DNA from: an uncultured Bacilli bacterium
GTDB taxonomy: Bacteria; Bacillota_I; Bacilli_A; RF39; UBA660
DNA: 64,000 nucleotides
Assembly (NCBI GenBank): GCA_934101795.1
Contig: CAKORY010000002.1
Span: 62,001-126,000, forward strand
Direction of reading: 5' to 3'
In this document: positions 47,775-56,340 of the stretch, piece after piece
Numbering within the stretch: position 1 is the first letter of the stretch
Layout: every line of letters starts with the position of its first letter
Notes under the pieces: model-generated
The model's input: the letters and a program-made list of their open reading frames with translations, nothing else
What the model was told of the DNA's origin: nothing
Database searches by the model: none
Translations under genes and position numbers: made by a program

Positions 47775-47776
47775 TT

Positions 47777-48316
47777 ATGAGTAATTTTAGAAAATTATAT
47801 GATGAAAAAATTGTTCCAGAATTAATGAAAGAACATAATTATACTACTATTATGGCTGTTCCAAAACTTGAAAAGATTGTTATCAATATGGGTGTTGGAG
47901 AAGGTAGTAAAGATGAAAAATATATTACTGCAGCTGTAAAAGATCTAGAAGCTATTAGTGGTCAAAAACCTGTTGTAACAAAAGCTCGTAAATCAATTGC
48001 TGGTTTCAAATTAAGAGAAGGTCAACCTGTTGGTGTTAAAGTAACACTTAGAGGTGAAAATATGTATAACTTCTTTGAAAAATTAGTAAGAATTGGGCTT
48101 CCTCGTGTTAGAGATTTTCGTGGAGTTTCAGGACATGCTTTTGATGGAAAAGGAAATTATACAATTGGTATTAAAGAACAATTAATATTCCCTGAAATTG
48201 AATATGATGAAGTGTTAAAAGTACGTGGTATGGATATTATATTCGTTACTACTGCAAAGAGCAATGAAGAAGCTAAAAGTTTATTAAAAGGCTTTGGAAT
48301 GCCTTTCAAGAATTAA
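47777..48316 (+). CDS. rplE: 50S ribosomal protein L5
   Basis: A 179-residue L5 protein that binds 5S rRNA and contacts P-site tRNA. K-I-V-I-N-M-G-V-G-E and T-K-A-R-K-S-I-A-G-F are typical. The gene starts 2 nt after rplX. Confidence 0.98.
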   Translation: MSNFRKLYDEKIVPELMKEHNYTTIMAVPKLEKIVINMGVGEGSKDEKYITAAVKDLEAISGQKPVVTKARKSIAGFKLREGQPVGVKVTLRGENMYNFFEKLVRIGLPRVRDFRGVSGHAFDGKGNYTIGIKEQLIFPEIEYDEVLKVRGMDIIFVTTAKSNEEAKSLLKGFGMPFKN

Positions 48317-48325
48317 GGAGGCACT

Positions 48326-48511
48326 ATGGCAAAGAAAAGTATGATTGTTAAAAATCAAAGAACACCTAAATTTTCAACTCGTGCTTACACAAGATGTAAT
48401 CGTTGTGGAAGACCTCACGGAGTACTTAGAAAATATGGAATTTGCAGAATTTGTTTTAGAGAACTTGCAAATGAAGGTAAATTACCAGGTGTAAAGAAAT
48501 CTAGTTGGTAG
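48326..48511 (+). CDS. rpsN: 30S ribosomal protein S14, zinc-binding type
   Basis: A 61-residue S14 protein of the short zinc form. Two Cys pairs, CNRCGRP and CRICF, form the zinc site. This form is normal for Firmicutes. Confidence 0.98.
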   Translation: MAKKSMIVKNQRTPKFSTRAYTRCNRCGRPHGVLRKYGICRICFRELANEGKLPGVKKSSW

Positions 48512-48524
48512 AAGGAGGAAAATT

Positions 48525-48923
48525 ATGTTTGTACAAGATAAAATAGCAGATATGTTAACTCGTATTCGTAATGCTAATCAAATGAGATATGCAACTGTTG
48601 AAGTTATTGGTACTAAAATGACTTTGGGTATTGCTGAAATACTTAAAAATGAAGGCTATATCGCTGATTATGTATATGAAAAAAATAGTAATGGTGATAA
48701 ATTAACTTTAACACTTAAATATGGTCCTAAAAAAGAAAGAGTTATAGTTGGACTTAAAAGAATTAGTAAATCTGGTTTAAGAGTTTATGCTAAAGTGGAT
48801 GAAATTCCTCGAGTTCTAAACGGACTAGGTATTGCTATAATCTCAACTTCTGAAGGTTTAATGACTGATAAAGAAGCTAGAAGTAAAGGGTTAGGAGGCG
48901 AAGTTCTTGCCTATATATGGTAA
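48525..48923 (+). CDS. rpsH: 30S ribosomal protein S8
   Basis: A 132-residue S8 protein, central 16S binder and spc operon repressor in E. coli. D-M-L-T-R-I-R-N-A near the start and STSEGLMTDKEAR near the end are hallmarks. Confidence 0.98.
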   Translation: MFVQDKIADMLTRIRNANQMRYATVEVIGTKMTLGIAEILKNEGYIADYVYEKNSNGDKLTLTLKYGPKKERVIVGLKRISKSGLRVYAKVDEIPRVLNGLGIAIISTSEGLMTDKEARSKGLGGEVLAYIW

Positions 48924-48932
48924 GCATGTATT

Positions 48933-49469
48933 ATGAGTAGAATAGGTGAAAGAAAAATAAGCATTCCTGACGGCGTTACAGTTAGCGTTAATGGAAACGT
49001 AGTAGATGTTAAGGGTCCTAAGGGAGAACTTAACTATGAATTTAGTAAACTTGTAAGTGTAGTAGCTCAAGATGGTGTTGTTTTAACTAAACAAGTTAAA
49101 CCAAGTAAAGAAGCTAATATGATGCAAGGTACTACTAATTCATTAATTAGTAATATGATAGTTGGTGTTTCTGAAGGCTATGATAAAGGATTAGAAGCAG
49201 TTGGTGTTGGTTATAGATTCCAAGTTAGTGGTAATAAAATTACTATTAATGCTGGTTATTCAAATCCAGTTATTATCGAAGCACCAGAAGGTTTAACAGT
49301 TACTAGTGAAAGTAATACTGAAATTACTATTCATGGTATTGATAAACAAAAAGTATCTGAATTTGCGGCTAATGTTCGTAAGATAAGAAGACCAGAACCT
49401 TATAAAGGCAAAGGTATTCGTTATAAAGGTGAACATATTCGTCGTAAAGAAGGAAAGAAAGCGGCATAG
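48933..49469 (+). CDS. rplF: 50S ribosomal protein L6
   Basis: A 178-residue L6 protein near the sarcin-ricin loop. The C-terminal R-R-P-E-P-Y-K-G-K-G-I-R-Y motif is complete. The ribosome site is weak compared with neighbours, so coupling to rpsH is likely. Confidence 0.98.
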   Translation: MSRIGERKISIPDGVTVSVNGNVVDVKGPKGELNYEFSKLVSVVAQDGVVLTKQVKPSKEANMMQGTTNSLISNMIVGVSEGYDKGLEAVGVGYRFQVSGNKITINAGYSNPVIIEAPEGLTVTSESNTEITIHGIDKQKVSEFAANVRKIRRPEPYKGKGIRYKGEHIRRKEGKKAA

Positions 49470-49483
49470 GGAGGAGTTAAAGT

Positions 49484-49840
49484 ATGATTAAAAAAGAAGC
49501 AAGTAATAAATCACGTGTAAGACGTCATGAAAGAGTACGTAAAACTATTAGTGGTACTGCAATGCGTCCTAGATTAAATGTATTTAGATCTAATAAAGGT
49601 ATTTATGCTCAAGTTATAGATGATGTAACTAAGACTACCCTTGCTAGTTCTTCAAATTTAGAATTAAAAATAGCTAATGGTGGTAATATTGAAGCAGCTA
49701 AAGCTGTTGGAAAAGATATTGCTGAAAAATGTAAAAAATTAAAAATTAAAACTGTGGTATTTGACCGTGGTGGTTACCAATATCATGGTAGAGTTGAAGC
49801 TTTAGCAGATGCTGCTAGAGAAGCTGGACTAGAGTTTTAA
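49484..49840 (+). CDS. rplR: 50S ribosomal protein L18
   Basis: A 118-residue 5S rRNA-binding protein. R-P-R-L-N-V-F-R-S-N-K and the C-terminal F-D-R-G-G-Y-Q-Y-H-G-R motif are typical. Confidence 0.98.
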   Translation: MIKKEASNKSRVRRHERVRKTISGTAMRPRLNVFRSNKGIYAQVIDDVTKTTLASSSNLELKIANGGNIEAAKAVGKDIAEKCKKLKIKTVVFDRGGYQYHGRVEALADAAREAGLEF

Positions 49841-49850
49841 GGAGGGTAGC

Positions 49851-50357
49851 ATGAGAAAAGAAGATAAAAGACAAGACAAGAAAAATTTATTAGAAGAAAA
49901 AGTTATTTCTATTACTAGAGTTACTAAAGTTACTCAAGGTGGTAGACATTTCCGTTTCTGTGCTACTGTTGCAGTTGGAAACCGTAAAGGTTTAGTTGGT
50001 ATTGGTAGCGGAAAAGCAAATGAAGTTCCTGAAGCTATCAAAAAAGCTTTACAAGCAGCTAATAAAAATGTATGTAAAGTTGCATTAAGCGAAGGAAGAA
50101 CTATTCCTCATGAAGCTGAAGCTAAAGTAGGTAGAGCTGTAGTTCTAGTTAAACCTGCTAAAGAAGGTCGTGGAATTATCGCTGGTGGTGCTGCTCGTGC
50201 AGTTCTTGAACTAGCTGGTGTTAAAGACATAGTTGCTAAAAGCCTTGGAGCTAATACTCAAGTTAATGTTGCTAAAGCTACTTTAGAAGCATTAAAGAGC
50301 CAAAGAACTCCAGAACATATAGCTGAACTTCGTGGCAAGAAAGTTGAGGAATTATAA
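49851..50357 (+). CDS. rpsE: 30S ribosomal protein S5
   Basis: A 168-residue S5 protein, involved in decoding accuracy. K-V-T-Q-G-G-R-H-F-R-F and V-G-N-R-K-G-L-V-G-I-G are hallmarks. In most Firmicutes rpmD (L30) follows; here the rpsE stop is only 1 nt from rplO, so rpmD is missing. Confidence 0.98.
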   Translation: MRKEDKRQDKKNLLEEKVISITRVTKVTQGGRHFRFCATVAVGNRKGLVGIGSGKANEVPEAIKKALQAANKNVCKVALSEGRTIPHEAEAKVGRAVVLVKPAKEGRGIIAGGAARAVLELAGVKDIVAKSLGANTQVNVAKATLEALKSQRTPEHIAELRGKKVEEL

Positions 50358-50358
50358 T

Positions 50359-50802
50359 ATGAGATTAGAAAATTTACCAAAAACTAAAGAAATGAAAGCA
50401 TCTAAAAGAGTTGGTAGAGGACCAGGATCTGGAATGGGTAAAACATCTACTCGTGGAGAAAATGGTCAAAAATCAAGAAGTGGTGCTTCAATTAAAGCTT
50501 GGTTCCAAGGTGGACAAACACCTCTATATAGAAGAATTCCTATCAGAGGATTTAATAATAAGAATTTTGAAACTAAATTTGCTGTTATTAACTTAAGTGA
50601 TTTAGATAAATTCTTTAATGATGGTGATGTTGTTACTCCAGAAGTACTTAAAGAAAGAAAAATAATAAAGAAACAACTTGACGGAGTTAAAGTATTAGGT
50701 AGTGGTGAGTTAACTAAAAAGCTTACTGTTAAAGCTAATAGATTCTCTGCAAAAGCTGTTACAAAAATTGAAAATATTGGTGGCAAAGCTGAGGTGATTT
50801 AG
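50359..50802 (+). CDS. rplO: 50S ribosomal protein L15
   Basis: A 147-residue L15 protein. MRLENLPKT is the usual start, set at ATG 50359; an in-frame upstream start lies inside rpsE. GRGPGSGMGKTSTRG is the conserved basic N-terminal loop. GAGG for this gene sits in the last codons of rpsE. Confidence 0.97.
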   Translation: MRLENLPKTKEMKASKRVGRGPGSGMGKTSTRGENGQKSRSGASIKAWFQGGQTPLYRRIPIRGFNNKNFETKFAVINLSDLDKFFNDGDVVTPEVLKERKIIKKQLDGVKVLGSGELTKKLTVKANRFSAKAVTKIENIGGKAEVI

Positions 50803-52068
50803 ATGTTTCGTGGCTTTTCTCAATTGTTTAATAAAGCTAACAAAGATTTAAGAAAAAGAATATATTTTACATTATTCTGTTTAGGTCTTTTTGCTCTAGG
50901 ATCATCTGTTACGATTCCTTGGGCTAGTCAAATTTATGAAGATCTAGGTTTCTTAGAAATATTTAATATCATGAGTGGTGGTGGACTTAGAAGCTTCTCT
51001 ATATTTGCTTTAGGAGTTTCTCCTTATATCACTGCATCAATAATTACTCAATTATTGCAAATGGATATTATTCCATATTTCAAAGATTTAAAAGAACAAG
51101 GTTATGTTGGAAGACAAAAAATTAATAAAATTAACCGTTATATGGGTATTATTATTGGTTTCTTCCAAGCCTATGTATTATGTATTGCTTATATGGGTAA
51201 TGTAAGTACTTTTGTACAACTTAAAACAGCTTTAGTTATGACTGCTGGTACAGCATTCTGTTTATGGATGGGTGATCAAATTACTAATAAAGGTATTGGT
51301 AATGGTCAATCTATGCTAATTATGGCTGGTATAATCCTTAGTATGCCTAGTATATTTATCGGCGCATATGATGGATTTATTACAAGTGGAACTTATGAAT
51401 CTGCATTAGGTATTTTATTCTTTAGCTTATTTATTCTTATATATATACTTATTATCGTAGGTATAATATGGATACAACTTGCTGAACGAAGAATACCAAT
51501 TCAATATGCTAATAAGTCAACTAGTGCTTATGGTGCTCAAAATAGTTTCTTACCAATAAAGCTTAACTCTGCTGGAGTTATGCCGGTAATATTTGCATCA
51601 ATTCTTACTACAATACCTGCAACAATAGTTGCACTTACTAAGAATCAAAATGCAATAGATTTTGTTAATAAGTATATTGTTTATAATACACCAACTGGTT
51701 TTGTGTTATATATTATACTAATATTATTCTTTGGATATTTTTATACTTTTATGGTAATGAATCCAGATGAAATGAGTAAAAACTTAAATGAACGTGGAGG
51801 ATATATTCCTGGAATAAGACCTGGTGAAGATACTAGTAAATATATTAGTAATTCAATGGGAAAACTTACTTTTGTGGGAAGTATATTCCTTGTAATACTT
51901 GCAGCTATACCTGTTTTGTTCTCATTAATATTTAAGCTATCAAGTGCTGTAACTATTGGAGGAACAGGAATGCTTATCGTTGTAGGTGTTGCAATTGAAA
52001 CATATAAACAAATGGAAAGTAGTTTGGTAAGTAGAAGCTATACTGCTAAGAGAAAGAGATTAAGATAA
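50803..52068 (+). CDS. secY: Protein translocase subunit SecY
   Basis: A 421-residue, ten-helix channel protein of the Sec translocon. LGVSPYITASIITQLLQMDIIP (plug/helix 2 region), IRPGEDTSKYI and the C-terminal cytoplasmic basic tail are diagnostic. ATG follows the rplO stop without a gap, with GAGGTGA inside rplO. Confidence 0.98.
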   Translation: MFRGFSQLFNKANKDLRKRIYFTLFCLGLFALGSSVTIPWASQIYEDLGFLEIFNIMSGGGLRSFSIFALGVSPYITASIITQLLQMDIIPYFKDLKEQGYVGRQKINKINRYMGIIIGFFQAYVLCIAYMGNVSTFVQLKTALVMTAGTAFCLWMGDQITNKGIGNGQSMLIMAGIILSMPSIFIGAYDGFITSGTYESALGILFFSLFILIYILIIVGIIWIQLAERRIPIQYANKSTSAYGAQNSFLPIKLNSAGVMPVIFASILTTIPATIVALTKNQNAIDFVNKYIVYNTPTGFVLYIILILFFGYFYTFMVMNPDEMSKNLNERGGYIPGIRPGEDTSKYISNSMGKLTFVGSIFLVILAAIPVLFSLIFKLSSAVTIGGTGMLIVVGVAIETYKQMESSLVSRSYTAKRKRLR

Positions 52069-52069
52069 T

Positions 52070-52705
52070 ATGAAAAATATAATATTTATAGCTCCTCCCG
52101 CAGCGGGAAAAGGAACTCAAAGTACAATGTTAAAAGAAAAATTTAATTATAATCACCTTTCAACTGGTGATATGTTAAGAGAAGCAATTGCTTCTGGTTC
52201 TGAATTTGGGTTAATGCTTAAAAATATTATTGATGAAGGTAAGTTAGTAAGTGATGATATAATGATAGATTTAATCAAAGAAAAACTTAATAACTTAGAA
52301 GGAAAACCATTTATTCTGGATGGTTTTCCTCGAACTCTTAATCAAGCAATGGCTTTAGAAAGCTTACTAGATAAAGAATATGAAGTAATATATTTAGATT
52401 TAAATGAAGAAGAAGCCATAAATAGAATCTTGGGTAGACTTACATGTAGTTGTGGAAAGTCATATAATCTAAATGTAGAAGCTTTAAAACCAAAAGTTGA
52501 TGGTATTTGTGATGGATGTGGAAGCAGCCTTGTTAAAAGAGGAGATGATAATGCTGATGCATTCAAAGTTAGATATAAATCATTTATAGATAATACAAAG
52601 CCATTAATTGATTATTATGAAGGAAAGAATAAACTTCATAAAATAGATGTTAATAGAGATGTAGAAGATATCTTTAAAGATATCGTGGAAGTTTGTAATG
52701 ATTAG
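52070..52705 (+). CDS. adk: Adenylate kinase with variant P-loop
   Basis: A 211-residue kinase that interconverts ATP + AMP and 2 ADP. The family P-loop G-P-P-G-A-G-K-G-T reads APPAAGKGT here, with Ala for the first and fourth Gly. H-L-S-T-G-D-M-L-R, D-G-F-P-R-T and the LID domain follow. The LID's first Cys pair reads C-S-C rather than C-x-x-C; the second, C-D-G-C, is normal, so zinc binding may be altered. The gene starts 1 nt after secY and overlaps map by 8 nt. Confidence 0.96.
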   Translation: MKNIIFIAPPAAGKGTQSTMLKEKFNYNHLSTGDMLREAIASGSEFGLMLKNIIDEGKLVSDDIMIDLIKEKLNNLEGKPFILDGFPRTLNQAMALESLLDKEYEVIYLDLNEEEAINRILGRLTCSCGKSYNLNVEALKPKVDGICDGCGSSLVKRGDDNADAFKVRYKSFIDNTKPLIDYYEGKNKLHKIDVNRDVEDIFKDIVEVCND

Positions 52706-53441
52706 TATTAAAAGTGATAGAGAAATTGAATTAATGAGAGAAGCTGGTAAATACTTGGTTGATACTTTTAAATATATAGAAAAGTATATAGAAACAGGCG
52801 TTACCACTAAGAAATTAGATACATTAATTCATGATTATATAATAAGTATTGGATGTGTTCCTTCTTGTTTAGGTTATGAAGGTTATCCTGCTACAAGCTG
52901 TATATCAATTAATGATGAAGTTGTGCATGGAATACCTGGAGGACGAAAAATCAAGAATGGTGATATTGTTTCAATAGATTTAGTTTTAAGTTATAAAGGT
53001 TATCATGCTGATGCTACTAGAACTTATATTGTTGGCAATGTAAGTGAGGAAATTAAAAATTTAGTAAAAGATACTAAAGATGCATTTTATGCAGGTGTAG
53101 CAAAGGTTAAAGAAGGTGCAAGAGTTAGGGATATAAGTTGTGCGATTGAAGATTATGCTCATAGTCATGGTTTATCAGTAGTTGAAGAATTATGTGGACA
53201 TGGTATTGGACTTGAAATGCATGAAGAACCTGATATTTGTAACTTTGATGACGGCAATATGACTAGACTTAAGGCTGGTATGGTTATTGCTATTGAACCT
53301 ATGCTTAATTTAGGTAGTAAAAAAGTATATCTATGTGATGATGACTGGACAGTTAAAACTATGGATGGAAAGCCATCTTGTCACTATGAAAATACTGTAT
53401 TAGTTACAAAAGATGGATATGAAATATTAACAGGAGATTAA
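52698..53441 (+). CDS. map: Methionine aminopeptidase, type I
   Basis: A 247-residue metalloenzyme that removes the start Met from new proteins. The five metal ligands are visible: Asp in SIDLVL, Asp in H-A-D-A-T-R-T, His in CGHGIG, Glu in AIEPM and Glu in HYENTV. Standard position after adk. Confidence 0.97.
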   Translation: MISIKSDREIELMREAGKYLVDTFKYIEKYIETGVTTKKLDTLIHDYIISIGCVPSCLGYEGYPATSCISINDEVVHGIPGGRKIKNGDIVSIDLVLSYKGYHADATRTYIVGNVSEEIKNLVKDTKDAFYAGVAKVKEGARVRDISCAIEDYAHSHGLSVVEELCGHGIGLEMHEEPDICNFDDGNMTRLKAGMVIAIEPMLNLGSKKVYLCDDDWTVKTMDGKPSCHYENTVLVTKDGYEILTGD

Positions 53442-53444
53442 AAT

Positions 53445-53663
53445 ATGGGAAAAAAAGATAAAATTGAAGTAGAAGGAAAAGTTACTGAAGTTTTAAAGGG
53501 TAGTGATTACTTAGTTGAACTTAGTAATGGACACACTGTAAAAGCCTACGTTTCTGGTAAAATGCGTATGAATATGATTCGTATTCTACCAGGTGATAAA
53601 GTTACAGTGGAACTTTCACCATACGATTTAACACGTGGGATTATAAAATGGAATAATAGATAA
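53445..53663 (+). CDS. infA: Translation initiation factor IF-1
   Basis: A 72-residue OB-fold factor binding the ribosomal A site during initiation. E-V-E-G-K-V-T-E-V-L and R-G-I-I-K-W are typical. It starts 3 nt after map. Confidence 0.97.
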   Translation: MGKKDKIEVEGKVTEVLKGSDYLVELSNGHTVKAYVSGKMRMNMIRILPGDKVTVELSPYDLTRGIIKWNNR

Positions 53664-53674
53664 GGAGTGAAATT

Positions 53675-53788
53675 ATGAAAGTTAGACCATCAGTAAAAAA
53701 GATTTGCAAAAAATGTAAAATCATTAGAAGAAAAGGAAAAGTTAGGGTTATTTGTGAAAATCCTAAACATAAACAAGTACAAGGTTAA
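53675..53788 (+). CDS. rpmJ: 50S ribosomal protein L36, zinc-binding type
   Basis: A 37-residue protein beginning MKVRPSVKKICKKCK. Cys11, Cys14, Cys27 and His32 form the zinc ribbon. AAGGAGTGA lies just before the ATG. The gene is in its usual place between infA and rpsM. Confidence 0.97.
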   Translation: MKVRPSVKKICKKCKIIRRKGKVRVICENPKHKQVQG

Positions 53789-53801
53789 GGAGGAAATATA
53801 A

Positions 53802-54176
53802 ATGGCAAGAATTAAGAATATTGAATTACCAAATGAAAAACATACTTGTATTGGACTTACAGCAATTTATGGTATTGGTAGAAATTTAGCAAATACTATT
53901 TGTGAAGATGCAAAAGTTGAACCAACTAAAAAAATTAAGGATTTAACTGAAGATGAAATTGCTAAACTTCGTCGTGAAATTGATAAATATACAGTTGAAG
54001 GTGACCTAAGACGTGACGTTCAAATGAGTATAAAGAACAAAATGGAAATAAATTGTTATGAAGGTATTAGACACAAAAAAGGATTACCTGTAAGAGGTCA
54101 AAGAACTAGTAGAAATGCTAAGACTCGTAAAGGTAAAGGAAAAGTTGTAGCTAATAAGAAAAAGGTCGGAAAGTAG
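53802..54176 (+). CDS. rpsM: 30S ribosomal protein S13
   Basis: A 124-residue S13 protein of the head, contacting P-site tRNA and L5. Y-G-I-G-R-N-L-A and the C-terminal R-G-Q-R-T-x-x-N-A-K-T-R-K-G are typical. Confidence 0.98.
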   Translation: MARIKNIELPNEKHTCIGLTAIYGIGRNLANTICEDAKVEPTKKIKDLTEDEIAKLRREIDKYTVEGDLRRDVQMSIKNKMEINCYEGIRHKKGLPVRGQRTSRNAKTRKGKGKVVANKKKVGK

Positions 54177-54187
54177 GGTGTTAATAT

Positions 54188-54571
54188 ATGGCATATAATA
54201 GAAGAAAAAGAAAAATAAAGAAGAATATTCCTGAAGCTGTTGCTCACATTCATTCAACTTATAATAACACTATTGTTACTATAAGTGATAAAGAAGGTAA
54301 CGCTATTAGTTGGTCATCAGCTGGTAGAATTGGTTATAAAGGAAGTAAAAAGAAAACTCCATTTGCTGCTGGACTTACTAGCGAAGCTGCTGCAGCTGCT
54401 GCTGTTGAAGCTGGAGTTAAAAAAGTTGATGTATTTGTTAAAGGTCTTGGACCTGGAAGAGAAAATGCAATTAGATCACTTCAAACTGCAGGACTTGAAA
54501 TTACAAGTATAACTGATGAAACACCAATTCCTCATAATGGATGTCGTCCACCAAAAAGACCAAGAAACTAA
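54188..54571 (+). CDS. rpsK: 30S ribosomal protein S11
   Basis: A 127-residue S11 protein of the platform. A-H-I-H-S-T-Y-N-N-T-I-V-T and the C-terminal P-H-N-G-C-R-P-P-K-R are hallmarks. Confidence 0.98.
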   Translation: MAYNRRKRKIKKNIPEAVAHIHSTYNNTIVTISDKEGNAISWSSAGRIGYKGSKKKTPFAAGLTSEAAAAAAVEAGVKKVDVFVKGLGPGRENAIRSLQTAGLEITSITDETPIPHNGCRPPKRPRN

Positions 54572-54592
54572 TAAGGGAAAGGAACGTGTACT

Positions 54593-55537
54593 ATGATAAA
54601 ATTTGAAAAACCAGACTATAAAATTACTGAATATCAAGAAAGCAATCATTATGCTAAGTTTGAAATTGAACCATTAGAAAGAGGTTTTGGTACTACTATT
54701 GGTAATGCAATGAGAAGAGTACTTCTATCAAGTTTACCTGGTAGTGCTGTTACTTCTATTAAAATTGATGGTGTAATGCATGAATTTCAAAAAATAGAAG
54801 GTGTTGTTGAAGATGTTACAACTATGGTATTAAATATCAAAAAATTAGTTGTTAAAAATCATTCAAATGGAGAAAAAGTTATAAGAATTACAAAATCTCA
54901 AGAAGGACCTGTTCTTGCTTCAGATATTGAACAAGATGCTGATATTGAAGTTATGAATCCAGATTTAGTAATTTGTAATTTAGTTGCTGGAGGAAAAATT
55001 AGTATTGAAATGACTGTTAATAATGGTCGTGGATTTACACCAGCTGCTGTTAATAAAGCTAATATGGATAATAATGTTGCAGGGGTTATTGCAATAGATT
55101 CAAATTACTCACCAATTGAAGTAGTTAAATATGAAGTATTAGATACTCGTGTTGGTCAAGATGAAACTTATGATAAATTAGTTATGGAAGTTACTACTGA
55201 TGCATCTATGACTCCAGAAGAAGCTATGGCACTTGGTGCTAAGATATTAATTGAACACTTTACAATAATCTCAGATTTAAATTCAATTAGTAATATTGCT
55301 AATATTATGCAAGAAAAGAAAATTGATACAATGACTAAGACACTTGAAACACCAATTGAAGAAGTTGAATTCTCAGTAAGAGCTTATAATTGTTTAAAAA
55401 GAGCTGGTATTCATACCGTTCAAGATTTAGTTAACAAAAAAGAAGTAGAAGTTACTAAGATCAGAAACTTAGGAAAGAAATCATTAAAAGAAGTTCTTGA
55501 TAAAGTTGAAGAATTAGGACTTACATTTAAGGAGTAG
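54593..55537 (+). CDS. rpoA: RNA polymerase alpha subunit
   Basis: A 314-residue subunit. The N-terminal domain (residues about 1-230) has F-G-T-T-I-G-N-A-M-R-R-V-L-L-S for dimer and beta contact; the C-terminal domain (about 250-314) has R-A-Y-N-C-L-K-R-A-G-I and I-R-N-L-G-K-K-S for UP-element DNA and activator contact. Confidence 0.98.
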   Translation: MIKFEKPDYKITEYQESNHYAKFEIEPLERGFGTTIGNAMRRVLLSSLPGSAVTSIKIDGVMHEFQKIEGVVEDVTTMVLNIKKLVVKNHSNGEKVIRITKSQEGPVLASDIEQDADIEVMNPDLVICNLVAGGKISIEMTVNNGRGFTPAAVNKANMDNNVAGVIAIDSNYSPIEVVKYEVLDTRVGQDETYDKLVMEVTTDASMTPEEAMALGAKILIEHFTIISDLNSISNIANIMQEKKIDTMTKTLETPIEEVEFSVRAYNCLKRAGIHTVQDLVNKKEVEVTKIRNLGKKSLKEVLDKVEELGLTFKE

Positions 55538-55540
55538 AAT

Positions 55541-55882
55541 ATGAAATATAGAAAATTAGGAAGAGAAACTAGAATTAGAAGAAGTATTTTAGCTGGACTT
55601 ACTAAAGATGTAATCATGAATGGTTATGTTGTAACTACTGAAGCTAGAGCTAAAGAAGTAAGAAAATTTGTTGATAAAATGATTACTTATGGAAAAGATG
55701 GTTCACTTGTTGCTCGTAGAAAAGCACTTGCTTTCTTACATAATGATAATGAAGTTGTATCTAAAGTATTTAATGAACTAGCTAAAACTTATGAAACTAG
55801 AAATGGTGGATATACTAGAATTATTAAACTTAAAGAACGTCGTGGAGACGATGCTTTAGAAGTAAAACTAGAATTAGTTTAA
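55541..55882 (+). CDS. rplQ: 50S ribosomal protein L17
   Basis: A 113-residue L17 protein closing the superoperon. R-K-L-G-R-E-T-x-x-R and G-G-Y-T-R-I-I-K are typical. A terminator follows. Confidence 0.98.
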   Translation: MKYRKLGRETRIRRSILAGLTKDVIMNGYVVTTEARAKEVRKFVDKMITYGKDGSLVARRKALAFLHNDNEVVSKVFNELAKTYETRNGGYTRIIKLKERRGDDALEVKLELV

Positions 55883-55888
55883 TTAGAT

Positions 55889-55923
55889 GAAAACAATTAA
55901 CTTAATGGTTAGTTGTTTTTTTT
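55889..55923 (+). terminator. Terminator of the ribosomal superoperon
   Basis: AAAACAATTAAC pairs with the GTTAGTTGTTTT arm (one G-U pair) around a short loop, then runs into T residues. Confidence 0.85.
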
Positions 55924-56005
55924 GACGTTCATTTAACTGAACAAAATTTTTTAAAAATAAGTATATTAAATTTTGTTTAATCCATAATATAAGTGGAGGA
56001 AGAAT

Positions 56006-56191
56006 ATGAAAGATAAAGAATGTAATTGTTGTAGTGATGCTAAGTTTGGTGTAGCATATATTGATCCAGAGTCTGGTTTGCTTTGTAGTAAAATAGATAC
56101 TGGTATGAAGCTTCCAAAAGGGAAAAAGGTTTTAGCACCTAGAATTTGTACTAAGTGTGGAAACACGGAATGGAAGACAATTGATAACTAG
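56006..56191 (+). CDS. Small Cys-rich (zinc-ribbon-like) hypothetical protein
   Basis: A 61-residue protein with CNCC near residue 7 and a C-terminal CTKC pair, spaced as in a small zinc ribbon. It matches no named family I recognise. GTGGAGGAAG before the ATG and a dedicated terminator right after the stop support a real gene. An inverted repeat (AACAAAATTT at 55940, AAATTTTGTT at 55968) precedes it and may be regulatory. Confidence 0.65.
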   Translation: MKDKECNCCSDAKFGVAYIDPESGLLCSKIDTGMKLPKGKKVLAPRICTKCGNTEWKTIDN

Positions 56192-56221
56192 AAAGTAAGC
56201 TGTAAAAAGCTTGCTTTTTTT
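56192..56221 (+). terminator. Terminator after the small Cys-rich gene
   Basis: AAAGTAAGC / GCTTGCTTT around an 8-nt loop (one G-U pair), then T residues. Confidence 0.85.
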
Positions 56222-56243
56222 GTGGGAAAGTATGCAATTTTGC

Positions 56244-56272
56244 TTGTAATTTGAATATATATTTGTTATAAT
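56244..56272 (+). promoter_or_regulatory. Promoter of rpsF-ssb-rpsR
   Basis: TTGTAA at 56244-56249, 17-nt gap, TATAAT at 56267-56272. Confidence 0.75.
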
Positions 56273-56291
56273 ACTTGCGAGTAAAGAAATT

Positions 56292-56331
56292 ACTCCTTGC
56301 TTCTAAGGAAGCCGAAAAGACCGTAAGGAGG
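56292..56331 (+). ncRNA. S6:S18 mRNA leader element
   Basis: CTCCTT (56293-56298) pairs with AAGGAG (56325-56330), the rpsF ribosome site. Inside, GCTTC (56299-56303) pairs with GAAGC (56308-56312), leaving a one-sided 12-nt bulge CGAAAAGACCGT. A hairpin with a CCG-containing bulge is the known rpsF leader that binds the S6:S18 complex and mimics its 16S rRNA site. Here it would hide the ribosome site directly. Confidence 0.75.
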
Positions 56332-56340
56332 TGGATATTG

